Origin: CAYLPJ01 sp964385465
Lineage (GTDB): Bacteria > Planctomycetota > Phycisphaerae > SM23-33
DNA length: 64,000 bases
Assembly: GCA_964385465.1 (NCBI GenBank)
Contig: CAYLPJ010000026.1
Coordinates: forward strand, 1 to 64,000
Reading direction: 5' to 3'
Every line of letters starts with the position of its first letter. Within the stretch, counting starts at the first letter, position 1. Positions 16,678 to 24,765 of the stretch are shown piece by piece. Made by a program: the position numbers and the translations under genes. The notes beneath the pieces were generated by a model, which saw only the letters and a list, made by a program, of their open reading frames with translations, ran no database searches and was not told the DNA's origin.

Positions 16678-16833
16678 GCGGTCTCAGATACGTTCGTTGC
16701 GGTTCCTGCGCCGGACGCGGCTCGTCTGCCAAGGCGGCCGAAGCGGGCGATGCCGCAGCATCGCCGATGCAGGCCAACGCGGCCAGGCGGGGCGGGGACC
16801 AGCAGGAACGCAACATAACGCATCTGAGGCCGC
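16678..16833. repeat. 156-bp element with 32-bp imperfect inverted ends
   Basis: The left arm 16678-16709 (starts GCGGTCTCAGATACG) and right arm 16802-16833 (ends CATCTGAGGCCGC) are reverse complements with only a few mismatches and single-base gaps. The centre holds a smaller perfect hairpin GCGATGC-CGCA-GCATCGC. The element fills the gap between two convergent genes right after the sulfatase stop. It could be a palindromic mobile repeat or a bidirectional terminator-like structure. No T-run was seen. Confidence 0.6.
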
Positions 16834-16874
16834 TCAGGGCGGGTCGCGCTCGCGGAGCCTCGGCTCCCCCACCG

Positions 16875-17243
16875 TCACGCTTCGTCGGGATACACCCAGA
16901 CCGCCTCCTCCCGCAGCACGCGGCCGAAGGCGGTATCCCCGCCCGCGAGGGCGTCCCATTCGTCGCAAGTGTACACAAGTGTGTCGGCGGGCACGGGCAG
17001 GGAGTTCACGTCCCATCGCGTCGGGCGGCGCTCGAAGGGCAGGTCGCTTTGGGCCACGACGAGCACGAGGTCCAGGTCGCTGCCGACGCCCCAGTCGCCG
17101 CGCGCATACGAGCCGATGTACCCGACACGCCGCAGCCGGGGCCTCTCGGCCGCTGCGGCCCGGGCCCAGGAAACCAGCGCTCCATGCACCCGCCGCCGGT
17201 CAGGCCAGACGAGCACGGACGAATTCAACGATCTCACCGGCAT
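16875..17243 (-). CDS. MNT-type nucleotidyltransferase (antitoxin-like)
   Basis: A protein of about 122 residues with the minimal nucleotidyltransferase fold. The signature GSYARGDWGVGSDLDLVL combines the GS motif with the two metal-binding aspartates. In MNT/HEPN modules this enzyme modifies (AMPylates) the HEPN partner and acts as antitoxin. The start at 17243 follows GAGG at 9 bases and overlaps the HEPN gene by 44 bases. A GTG at 17216 would shorten the overlap to 17 bases. The tight overlap with the HEPN gene upstream supports a two-gene module. Confidence 0.8.
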   Translation of the reverse strand: MPVRSLNSSVLVWPDRRRVHGALVSWARAAAAERPRLRRVGYIGSYARGDWGVGSDLDLVLVVAQSDLPFERRPTRWDVNSLPVPADTLVYTCDEWDALAGGDTAFGRVLREEAVWVYPDEA

Positions 17244-17589
17244 AGTCGATTGCCTCGCGGCTCTGGAGGTCGCCGTAGTGCTCGAACGGCGGGCCCTCGG
17301 GGTGTCCGTTTGCGTACCGCGGGCCAATGTAGTACCCGTCGAGAACACGGGCTTTGTCCACCAGTTCCTGCTGCGGCCGGACTGTACCGGGCAACTCGCT
17401 CAGGAGCCGAGCGATCACGTGCCCCCACGCCTCCTGCCCGCGGTTGAGGTGCAGGGCCTTGACGGCCTTCTCCGCCGCCTGCTGCGCCGCGAAGCACGCC
17501 CAGTCATGCCGCCCGTCCCGCCGGGACGCCGCCGCCTGCTCCAGGTCATGCCCGGCCTGCGCAAACCAGTCCGCATCGCGATTCGGCAT
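17200..17589 (-). CDS. HEPN domain protein
   Basis: A 129-residue all-helical HEPN protein. The diagnostic segment DWACFAAQQAAEKAVKALHL near residues 29-48 matches the PF05168 type, followed by GHVIARLLSEL. An RX4-6H RNase motif is not obvious in its usual place, so RNase activity is uncertain. It is encoded just ahead of and overlapping the nucleotidyltransferase gene, the classic MNT/HEPN toxin-antitoxin arrangement. The start at 17589 has a GGGAG sequence nearby and a promoter-like TTGTAT-N17-TAGTGT upstream. Confidence 0.82.
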   Translation of the reverse strand: MPNRDADWFAQAGHDLEQAAASRRDGRHDWACFAAQQAAEKAVKALHLNRGQEAWGHVIARLLSELPGTVRPQQELVDKARVLDGYYIGPRYANGHPEGPPFEHYGDLQSREAIDYAGEIVEFVRARLA

Positions 17590-17617
17590 GCTCGCTCCCT
17601 CGACTCCTGCCACCATC

Positions 17618-17646
17618 ACACTACCGCACCCGTGCCCGACATACAA
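17618..17646 (-). promoter_or_regulatory. Candidate promoter of the HEPN/MNT pair
   Basis: On the minus strand TTGTAT (17646-17641) and TAGTGT (17623-17618) are 17 bases apart. The predicted start is near 17611, about 22 bases from the HEPN start codon. It lies almost back to back with the promoter of the URO-D-like gene. Confidence 0.45.
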
Positions 17647-17661
17647 CGCTCGGGTGCGGGG

Positions 17662-17690
17662 TTGTTCGCAGACATCTGTCGGGGTATGCT
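17662..17690 (+). promoter_or_regulatory. Candidate promoter of the URO-D-like gene cluster
   Basis: TTGTTC (17662-17667) and TATGCT (17685-17690) are 17 bases apart, ending 45 bases before the start codon at 17736. The surrounding GGGGTATGCTCC is close to the GGGGTATACTCC seen at two other promoters in the window. Confidence 0.5.
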
Positions 17691-17735
17691 CCCCGCCGAC
17701 GGGACGCCGCGGATGTGGGTCAGCGAGGATGGACC

Positions 17736-18833
17736 ATGGCACACTACGAAGGCCTCGCGAGAGGCAACCGGAGCAATTGGCCGGGGTTGGTGGACAATAT
17801 CCTGCGGAAGGGCACGCCCGACCGCTGCTACCACATCGAGCTGTTCCACGACGGCGAGGTCCGCGATGCGATCGCCGACGGGTTCGGGCTGATGGACGGC
17901 GTCCCGGCCGACGACCCGGACTACGGGCGGCGGAAGATGATCGCCGTCAACCGCTTCTGCGGGATGGACTACGTCCGCGTCGGCGTGGTGGGGATGGACT
18001 TCCAGCTCCACAAGGAGGTCACCGACGACACGGCCGGAATGTCCCGCAACGGCGGGCGGACGTACCAGGACGAGCACACCGGGCCGATCATGAGCTGGGA
18101 GGACTTCGAGCGGTTTCCCTGGCCGGACCCGCACGCGCCGGACGCCATGCGGGAGCTGGCGTGGTACCAGGAGCACCTGCCGGAGGACATGTGCATCATC
18201 GGCTCGGGGGGGTTCGCCCACTTCGCCGAATTCCTCTCGTGGCTGATGGGCTACGAGACGCTGTGCTTCGCGCTGTACGACAACCGCGAGCTGGTCAAGG
18301 CGATCAGCGACAAGCTCATCGAGCACTACCGTGTCATCCTCGCGAGGATGCTGGAGTTCGACCGCGTTAAGATCGTCTGGGGCAGCGACGACATGGGCTT
18401 CCGCTCCGGGCTGCTGATCTCCCCACGCGACACCCGCGAGTTCATCCTGCCCGGGCACAAGCTCATGGCCGAGATGTCCCACGCCGCGGGTCGGCCGTAC
18501 CTGCTGCACTCCTGCGGCAACCTGTACGACGTGATCGACGACCTGATCGACGACGTGGGCATCGACGCCAAGCACAGCTTCGAGGACACGATCGAGGACG
18601 TGCGGGAGGTCAAGGGCGGCTACGGCCGGCGGATCGCGCTGCTGGGCGGGATCGACGTGGACTTCCTCTGCCGCGCCGACGAGCAGGCCATCCGGCAACG
18701 CGTCCGGGAGACGCTGGACGTCTGCATGCCCGCAGGCGGGTACTGCCTGGGCAGCGGCAACAGCGTGACCAACTACATCCCGCTGGGCAACTACCTGGCG
18801 ATGGTGGACGAGGGGATGCTCTACGGCACGTAG
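17736..18833 (+). CDS. Uroporphyrinogen decarboxylase (URO-D) superfamily protein
   Basis: A 365-residue protein of the URO-D/MtaA TIM-barrel superfamily, which in catabolic clusters includes methyltransferases rather than heme enzymes. Family features are GSGGFAHFAEFLSWLMGYET near residues 153-172, then WGSDDMGFRSGLLISP, the metal-type segment HSCGNLYDVIDDLIDDVGID near residues 255-274, and LLGGIDVD. The His-X-Cys-Gly (HSCG) motif suggests a zinc or substrate-thiol site, as in the methyltransferase branch. The start has GAGGA 6 bases upstream. It leads a plus-strand run with an aminotransferase and a ceramidase-like hydrolase, so a role in breakdown of an unusual amino-sugar or lipid is possible but not proven. 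Confidence 0.82.
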   Translation: MAHYEGLARGNRSNWPGLVDNILRKGTPDRCYHIELFHDGEVRDAIADGFGLMDGVPADDPDYGRRKMIAVNRFCGMDYVRVGVVGMDFQLHKEVTDDTAGMSRNGGRTYQDEHTGPIMSWEDFERFPWPDPHAPDAMRELAWYQEHLPEDMCIIGSGGFAHFAEFLSWLMGYETLCFALYDNRELVKAISDKLIEHYRVILARMLEFDRVKIVWGSDDMGFRSGLLISPRDTREFILPGHKLMAEMSHAAGRPYLLHSCGNLYDVIDDLIDDVGIDAKHSFEDTIEDVREVKGGYGRRIALLGGIDVDFLCRADEQAIRQRVRETLDVCMPAGGYCLGSGNSVTNYIPLGNYLAMVDEGMLYGT

Positions 18834-18861
18834 CGACCTATGGGGGCGGAGGTGGCGAGAC

Positions 18862-20139
18862 ATGACGCACGTCGGCGGGAAGACGGAGCTGGCAGCGTTC
18901 GGCGGCGAGCGGACGGTACCCGAGGGCGCCGTCGGCGCCTGGCCGCCGATCGGCGAGCTGGACCGCCGACTGGTCCTGGAGTCCCTCGAGGGCGGCCAGC
19001 ACACCTACGGCCCCAACAGCAAGGCCCTGGAGCGCGAGTTCGCCGAATGGGCCGGCGCGAGCCACGCGCTGTTCTGCAACTCCGGCACGGCGGCGCTGCA
19101 CATGGCCGTCGTCGCCTGCGGATGCGGATGCGGGGACGAGATCATCGTCCCGGCATACACCTGGCCGTCGTCGGCGACCTGCTGCCTGCACCACAACATC
19201 GTCCCCGTGTTCGTGGACATCGACTGGGAGACGATGAACCTCGACCCGGCCAGCATCGAGGCCGCCGTCACGCCCCGGACCAAGGCGATCATGGCCGTCC
19301 ACCTCCACGGGCTCATGCTGGACATGGACCGCGTGCTGGAGATCGCCGCCCGCCACGGGCTGCGGGTGATCGAGGACTGCTGCCAGGCCCACGGCGCGAC
19401 CTGCCGCGGACGGCGGGCCGGCACGGTGGGTGACTGCGCCGCCTTCAGCACCAACCAGAACAAATGCCTCTGCTCCGGCGAGGGCGGGTTCTTCGTCGCC
19501 AGCGACGAGGAACTCTTCGAACGCGGCAAGACGCTGTGGTACTTCGGCGAGCACAGGCCGCCCGACGCCGGCGAAGGCTATCACGCCTACGGCATGGGCT
19601 GGATGTATCGCGGCACGGACCTGACGGCCGCGTTCGCCCGCGCCCAGCTCACCCGCCTGGATGACTACCTCCGCCGGATCCGCGACAACGCCCTCCGCCT
19701 CCACGAGCGCCTCGCCGACGTGGAGGGCCTGATCCTCCCCGCCGAGCCGGAGGGCTTCGGGCACACGTACTACAACTACACCGTCCGCTTCGACATGGAC
19801 GCCCTCGGCCACGCCGCCGACGCCGCGGCGCTGCGGGACAAGCTCGTCCGTGCCCTCAAGGCCGAGGGCGTGGACACGGGCGTCTGGCAAGGCTGGCCCG
19901 TGCCGGAGATGACCGCCCTGGCCGCCCGGGACGCCTACGGGCGCGGCTGCCCGTGGGCCTGCACCGACAGCGAGGTGACCTGCTCGCCCGGAGATTTCCC
20001 CATCGCCCGCCGTCACGCCGACTGGCACACGGGCATGACCACGCCCCTGAGACCGCCCAACGGCTCGGAGGTGGTCGATCTCGTCGCGGCCGCGTGGCGG
20101 AAGGTCATGGAGCGCGTCGACCAGGTCGAGCGTCTCTGA
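18862..20139 (+). CDS. DegT/DnrJ/EryC1/StrS family aminotransferase
   Basis: A 425-residue PLP-dependent fold-type I aminotransferase. In this family the enzymes transfer an amino group to keto-sugars or make related products. Visible marks are the N-terminal GPNSKALEREFAEWAGA, the cofactor region NSGTAALHMAV, VIEDCCQAHGA (with the Asp that holds the pyridine nitrogen), and the PLP lysine Lys201 in TNQNKCLCSGEGG. It starts 28 bases after the URO-D-like gene, with GGCGGAGG close upstream, and is followed by the ceramidase-like gene after 41 bases; co-transcription is likely. The substrate is unknown. Confidence 0.9.
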   Translation: MTHVGGKTELAAFGGERTVPEGAVGAWPPIGELDRRLVLESLEGGQHTYGPNSKALEREFAEWAGASHALFCNSGTAALHMAVVACGCGCGDEIIVPAYTWPSSATCCLHHNIVPVFVDIDWETMNLDPASIEAAVTPRTKAIMAVHLHGLMLDMDRVLEIAARHGLRVIEDCCQAHGATCRGRRAGTVGDCAAFSTNQNKCLCSGEGGFFVASDEELFERGKTLWYFGEHRPPDAGEGYHAYGMGWMYRGTDLTAAFARAQLTRLDDYLRRIRDNALRLHERLADVEGLILPAEPEGFGHTYYNYTVRFDMDALGHAADAAALRDKLVRALKAEGVDTGVWQGWPVPEMTALAARDAYGRGCPWACTDSEVTCSPGDFPIARRHADWHTGMTTPLRPPNGSEVVDLVAAAWRKVMERVDQVERL

Positions 20140-20180
20140 CCTGCCCGCCGACGGGCCCGACCGCGGGAAAGGAGCCTGCC

Positions 20181-21461
20181 ATGCTGACCGCCGGATTCGC
20201 CTCGGCCGACATCACGCCCCCGGTGGGCACGCCGAAGATCGGCTGGATCAAGCGGATCGTCTCCGACCGCGTTCTCGACGGGCTGTCCGTTCACTGCGCC
20301 GTCCTGCGGGACGACCGGCGGGCGATCGCCTTCGTCGCGCTGGACACGCTGTGCGTGCCGGCCTCGCAGGCGGCCGGGATCCGACACCTCGCCGCCGAAC
20401 GGCTGGGGCTGGAGCCCGAGGCGGTGATGGTCTCGGCCACGCACAACCACGCCGGCCCGGCCGTCACGGGGGTCTACGATGTGCCCCGCGACGAAGGGTG
20501 CGCCGAGGCGGTGGTCGAGACGGCCGGGAACGCCCTGGCCCGGGCGGTGGAGGTCGCCGAGCCGGCGGCAGTCGGCTTCGCCCGCGCGGGCGAGTTCAGC
20601 CTGACACACAACCGCCGCGTGGTCCGACGGGACGGCACGGTGAGGACGCACGGGAAGTTCGACGACGGGGCCCTGTTCATCGAGGGGCCCATCGACCCGG
20701 AAATGGCGGTGCTCGGTTTCCGATCGGCCGACGGCCGGCGGCCGCTGGGGTCGGTCGTGAACTTCGCCTGCCACCCGACGCACCACGGCGGGGGCACCGA
20801 ACTTTCGGCGGGGTTCCCGGGGGTGCTCGCCCGTCGCCTCTCCGGAAAGGGCTGGCCCGTCTGCCTCTACCTCCAGGGCGCCGCCGGCGACATCAGCCCC
20901 GGGGATCCGTACCGCGGCGTTCGTCTGAGCAAGGAGGCCATCGGCGGCGCCCTCGCCGACCGCGCCGCCGAGCTGCTGGAGGGAATGGCCTTCGCGGACC
21001 GGGCCCCGCTGCGCTTCGCCGCCAGGACCGTCCGCCTGCCGTTTCGCGATGCGACCGAAGCCGAGATCCGCGGGCGGGTGCGGGGCGCCCAGCGGTTCGT
21101 GGACCCGGGCTCCTACGACCGCCACATCCCCGCCGTGCTGGAGCGGATTCGCCGCGAGGGCGCTCACGAAGCGGAAGTGCAGCTGCTGGGCGTGGGCGAT
21201 GCCGCCGTCGTGGGCCTGCCGGGCGAGATCTTCACGAGGCTTGGCCTGGCCGTCAAGCAGCAGGGGCACCCTCGCGATGTGATGGTGGCTTCGTGCACGA
21301 ACGGCTCGTGCGGGTACGTTCCCACGGCCGAGGCGTTCGCCCGCGGCGGCTACGAGACGACGTTCGGTCCGGGCAGCTTCCTGGCACCCGAGGCCGGGGG
21401 AATGCTCGTCGAGGCGGCGATCGGGCTGCTGGACGGGCAGGGCGGCAGCGAGTCGGCTTGA
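20181..21461 (+). CDS. Neutral/alkaline ceramidase-like hydrolase
   Basis: A 426-residue protein related to the N-terminal catalytic domain of neutral/alkaline non-lysosomal ceramidases, zinc amidases that release fatty acid from N-acyl sphingoid bases. Supports are the family opening TAGFASADITPPVGTPK, the zinc histidine motif SATHNHAGP near residues 86-94, FACHPTHHGG near residues 195-204, and LQGAAGDISPGD, which corresponds to the ceramidase G-D-[VI]-S-P element. No signal peptide is present, so it may act in the cytoplasm. Planctomycete members are often of unknown substrate and may cleave other amides. AAAGGAG precedes the start. It lies in a same-strand run with the aminotransferase upstream and PtsP downstream. 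Confidence 0.85.
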   Translation: MLTAGFASADITPPVGTPKIGWIKRIVSDRVLDGLSVHCAVLRDDRRAIAFVALDTLCVPASQAAGIRHLAAERLGLEPEAVMVSATHNHAGPAVTGVYDVPRDEGCAEAVVETAGNALARAVEVAEPAAVGFARAGEFSLTHNRRVVRRDGTVRTHGKFDDGALFIEGPIDPEMAVLGFRSADGRRPLGSVVNFACHPTHHGGGTELSAGFPGVLARRLSGKGWPVCLYLQGAAGDISPGDPYRGVRLSKEAIGGALADRAAELLEGMAFADRAPLRFAARTVRLPFRDATEAEIRGRVRGAQRFVDPGSYDRHIPAVLERIRREGAHEAEVQLLGVGDAAVVGLPGEIFTRLGLAVKQQGHPRDVMVASCTNGSCGYVPTAEAFARGGYETTFGPGSFLAPEAGGMLVEAAIGLLDGQGGSESA

Positions 21462-21516
21462 AACGCCTTTCGCGGGGACCTAAGCTTTGGTGCCCCGTCG
21501 GAGAGAGCGTCAAGGA

Positions 21517-23817
21517 ATGCCGGAGAGCCGTGTGAGCCAGGCCGATCACGACCATCTCGATCTGCTGTGCAACGTCGGCGATCTTGCCGCGCGCCTGGCC
21601 GGCAGCCCGGACGTGGCGAGCTTCCTCGACCAGATCGTCCAACTGGTCGGCGAGCACCTCCACAGCGACGTCTGCTCGATCTACCTGTACGACGAGGGCA
21701 CCGACGAGCTGGTGCTCCGGGCTACCCGCGGGCTGAATCCCGAGTCCGTCGGCGAGGTCCGCCTCAAGACCGGCGAGGGTCTGGTGGGCATGAGCCTCAA
21801 GGAGCTCCGCCCCATCTGCGAACACTGCGCCAGCAGCAGCCCGCACTTCAAGGCCGTCAGCGGCATCAACGAGGAGCCGTACGAGTCCTTCCTCGCCGTG
21901 CCGATCCTCAAGGGCATCGAGCGAATCGGCGTGCTGGTCATCCAGCGGTCCGGGCACGACCCGTTCACCGAGGACGACGTCCGCGCCCTCCGCGCCACCG
22001 CCTCCCAGTTGGCCACCGCCACCGAGACTGCCCGCCTGCTGATGGGCCTTCAGTCCGCGCCGGGCAGGCCCGACACGCCGGCGAAGGACACCCCCGAGCC
22101 CCGTGGGATGGTACGGGGCCGGGCCGCCTCGCCGGGGTTCGCCCGGGGACCCGCCGCCGTGCTGGACACCGCGCGAACCCGCCGCCTGCTGGCCGGGCGG
22201 TTCCCCTCGGAAGACTACACGCTGGAGGATTTCCAGGCCGCGCTGGACCGCACGGCCGAGCAGCTTCAGCACCTCCAGCAGCGCCTGGAAGAGCGGCTTC
22301 CGGAAATGGCGTCGCTGATCTTCGACGCGCACCTGATGATGCTGAAGGACCCGAGCTTCGTCGGGGAGATCACCTCGGCGATCGAGTCGGGCACGTCGCC
22401 GCCGCGGGCGGTGCTTCAGGTCGGGCGCAGCTACATGGAAATGCTCGGTGCCAGCGACCACGCGTACATCCGCGAGAAGGCCCAGGACATCGAGGACCTG
22501 CTCAAGCGCCTGCTGCTGAACCTGACAGGCGCCGGCGACGGCGGCCCGGAGCCCCCGGCCGGCAGCGTGGTCATCGCCCGCGAGTTGCACCCGTCGGACA
22601 TCCTGAAGCTCGCCACAAGCGGCGCCGCCGGCGTGGCGCTGGTCCGCGGCGGACTGACCAGCCACGTGTCGATCCTCGCGCGGTCGCTGCGCCTGCCGCT
22701 GGTCCTGGTCAACGACCGTTCGCTGCTGAGCCTCGAGGCCGGCACGGACGTGCTGATCGACGCGGAGGTCGGCAACGTCTACGTCCAGCCGTCCAGCGAG
22801 GTGCTGGAGGCCTTCGACGCCGCCCGGGCCGCCCGCCGGGACGTCGCCGAGGCCGCCGCCGAGGCCCGCCCGGAGACGACCACCGCAGACGGCGAGCGGA
22901 TTCACCTTCGGGCGAACATCAACCTGTTGAGCGACTTGGCGCTGGCGCGCGAGGTCCGCGCAGAGGGCGTGGGGCTCTACCGCAGCGAGTTCCCGTTCCT
23001 CATCCGCGCGTCGCTGCCCAGCGAGGAGGAGCAATACGTCATCTACCGCAGGCTGATCGAAGGCGCCGAGGGCGGCGTGGTGACCTTCCGCACGCTGGAC
23101 CTCGGCGGCGACAAGCTGCTGGCCTATTACGACGCCAGCCCGGATGCCAACCCGGCCCTGGGCCTGCGGTCCGTCCGCTTCACGCTACGCCATCGCGACG
23201 TGTTCACCCAGCAGCTTCGCGCCATCCTCCGGGCGGCCGCCGATCACGAGCCCCTGCGAATCATGTTCCCGATGATCTCCTCGCTGGAGGAGTTCCGCGA
23301 GGCCCGCGGCGTGCTCGATGCCTGCATTGACGAGCTGCGGAGCGAGGGCCTGCCCTGCCACCCCGCCCCCGAGGTGGGGATCATGGTCGAGGTGCCCTCG
23401 GCGGTGGCGATCATCGACGAACTCGCCGCCGAGGCGGCGTTCCTGTCGATCGGCACGAACGACCTGACGCAGTTCATGCTGGCGGTGGATCGCACGAACG
23501 AGAAGGTCGCCCCGTATTTCGCCCCGCACCACCCGGCGGTGCTGCGTGCGATGCAGGCGGTCGCCGAGGCCGGGAGGAGGCACGGCGCGGAGGTCAGCGT
23601 CTGCGGGGAAGTCGCCCACGAGCCGGCCTACGCGCCCTTCCTGGTGGGCATCGGGGTCGGCAGCCTCAGCCTGGACCCCCAGAGCCTGCCCGACGTGCAG
23701 AAACGCATCGCCGCCGTACGCGCCGACGAGGCCCGCCGCCTGGCCGAAAGCGTCCTGGCCGAGCCCACCGCCCGCGGCACGGCCGAGCGACTCGGCCTGG
23801 CCGCCGGCTCCGACTGA
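21517..23817 (+). CDS. ptsP: Phosphoenolpyruvate-protein phosphotransferase with GAF domain (PtsP/EI-Ntr type)
   Basis: A 766-residue enzyme that autophosphorylates from PEP and passes the phosphate to an HPr-like protein. A GAF sensor domain occupies residues about 15-175. It is followed by the PEP-utilising N-terminal domain (about 190-340), the phosphohistidine domain with His383 in GGLTSHVSILARS, and the TIM barrel (about 430-745) with LYRSEFPFL, GIMVEVPSA, IGTNDLTQF and the catalytic-type Cys696 in CGEVAHEP. The usual Cys-Gly-Glu-Met-Ala-Gly-Asp motif is changed to GEVAHEP. The GAF domain makes it a nitrogen-type (PtsP) enzyme. No HPr or EIIA gene is in the window. A GTG at 21532 is an alternative start. 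Confidence 0.92.
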   Translation: MPESRVSQADHDHLDLLCNVGDLAARLAGSPDVASFLDQIVQLVGEHLHSDVCSIYLYDEGTDELVLRATRGLNPESVGEVRLKTGEGLVGMSLKELRPICEHCASSSPHFKAVSGINEEPYESFLAVPILKGIERIGVLVIQRSGHDPFTEDDVRALRATASQLATATETARLLMGLQSAPGRPDTPAKDTPEPRGMVRGRAASPGFARGPAAVLDTARTRRLLAGRFPSEDYTLEDFQAALDRTAEQLQHLQQRLEERLPEMASLIFDAHLMMLKDPSFVGEITSAIESGTSPPRAVLQVGRSYMEMLGASDHAYIREKAQDIEDLLKRLLLNLTGAGDGGPEPPAGSVVIARELHPSDILKLATSGAAGVALVRGGLTSHVSILARSLRLPLVLVNDRSLLSLEAGTDVLIDAEVGNVYVQPSSEVLEAFDAARAARRDVAEAAAEARPETTTADGERIHLRANINLLSDLALAREVRAEGVGLYRSEFPFLIRASLPSEEEQYVIYRRLIEGAEGGVVTFRTLDLGGDKLLAYYDASPDANPALGLRSVRFTLRHRDVFTQQLRAILRAAADHEPLRIMFPMISSLEEFREARGVLDACIDELRSEGLPCHPAPEVGIMVEVPSAVAIIDELAAEAAFLSIGTNDLTQFMLAVDRTNEKVAPYFAPHHPAVLRAMQAVAEAGRRHGAEVSVCGEVAHEPAYAPFLVGIGVGSLSLDPQSLPDVQKRIAAVRADEARRLAESVLAEPTARGTAERLGLAAGSD

Positions 23818-23826
23818 CGCCGGGCG

Positions 23827-24639
23827 CTACGCCCGCCGGCGACGGCGGAGCAGCACGCCGAGGGCGCCGAAGGCCAGCAGCGTCGCCGCCGCGGGCTCGG
23901 GAACCTCCGGCAGGCCGACGATGTACATCGGATCCGACGTGGAAGTGTTGGCGGCAGACCCGTAGTGGATCGTCGTCACCGATGTCGGTGCCGTCGGGTT
24001 GCTTCCGTCGGTGAAGTCGTCCAGGTCGATCCCCACGCCGTAGAGCCCCTGCCAGATCGGGCTGCTGCCGGCGATCGAGAACGTATCGTCGCTGTCCAGC
24101 TCGCTCTTTGTCGTCACCCGCGAGTCGGCCTGGTAGAGGTCCATGTCGCGGAAGCCGGCGTCGTTGAACATCTGCACGCCGACCGTGTACGTCTTCTCCA
24201 CGCCGTTGATCTCAAGCGTGATCCCGTCGTCGCCCTCGCCATCCGGATCGATCTCGAAGAACAACAGGTCCACGCCGTCGGAGTTGATCACCGGCTCGTC
24301 GAACGTGATCTGCACGGCCGTGGCGGACTTGACCTGGTTGATCACGCCGGTCAGAACGCTGTCGTCCTCGATCAGGGCCGACCGCTTGCCGCCGCCGGGA
24401 CCGGGCAGCGCGTCCCCGTCGGCGATGATGGCCACGCTCCCGCTGTCGCCCTCGAAGGCGTCCAGCGTCAAACCGATCAGCTCCGCCCGGGTGTAAGTGT
24501 ATTCGGTCCCGTCGCGGTCGACCACGATGCTCTTGACCGTCTCGCCGTCGGACTCCAGCGCCATGCTCACCACATCGGCGCGGACCGACACCGAGAGAAC
24601 CGCCAACAGGGAAACCGCCATCGCAGATTGCCAACGCAT
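23827..24639 (-). CDS. PEP-CTERM sorting-signal protein
   Basis: A 270-residue exported protein. It has a signal peptide (SAMAVSLLAVLSVSVRAD) and a C-terminal PEP-CTERM tag: EVPEPAAAT, a hydrophobic helix, then an arginine run at the very end. Such tags direct export and transfer to the cell surface by an archaeosortase/exosortase system. The mature part is rich in Asp and Ser with VDRDGTEYTYTRAE and GLPEVPEP, and has no known enzymatic motif. The start has GGAGGG about 7 bases upstream. It converges with ptsP after 9 bases. Confidence 0.88.
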   Translation of the reverse strand: MRWQSAMAVSLLAVLSVSVRADVVSMALESDGETVKSIVVDRDGTEYTYTRAELIGLTLDAFEGDSGSVAIIADGDALPGPGGGKRSALIEDDSVLTGVINQVKSATAVQITFDEPVINSDGVDLLFFEIDPDGEGDDGITLEINGVEKTYTVGVQMFNDAGFRDMDLYQADSRVTTKSELDSDDTFSIAGSSPIWQGLYGVGIDLDDFTDGSNPTAPTSVTTIHYGSAANTSTSDPMYIVGLPEVPEPAAATLLAFGALGVLLRRRRRA

Positions 24640-24712
24640 CTCACATCCCTCCAGACTTGGCGCGGCCGGGGGCTCACCCGCCCGCGAATCAAGCGATTCA
24701 CGCTCAGCATGG

Positions 24713-24741
24713 AGTATACCCCGAAACCGCCGGTCCGTCCA
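24713..24741 (-). promoter_or_regulatory. Promoter of the PEP-CTERM gene at 24639
   Basis: On the minus strand TATACT (24718-24713) with TGGACG (24741-24736) at 17-base spacing lies about 75 bases before the start codon. The box sits in GGGGTATACTCC, a 12-base word that also occurs in the promoter at 42050. Confidence 0.5.
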
Positions 24742-24765
24742 GCGCGGATTCGCCGCCGCAGGCGC

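Noticed and set aside
15420..17447. A long frame overlapping the sulfatase and the MNT/HEPN genes
   Set aside because: The translation is Arg/Pro/Ala-rich and covers genes on two strands; no motif is present.
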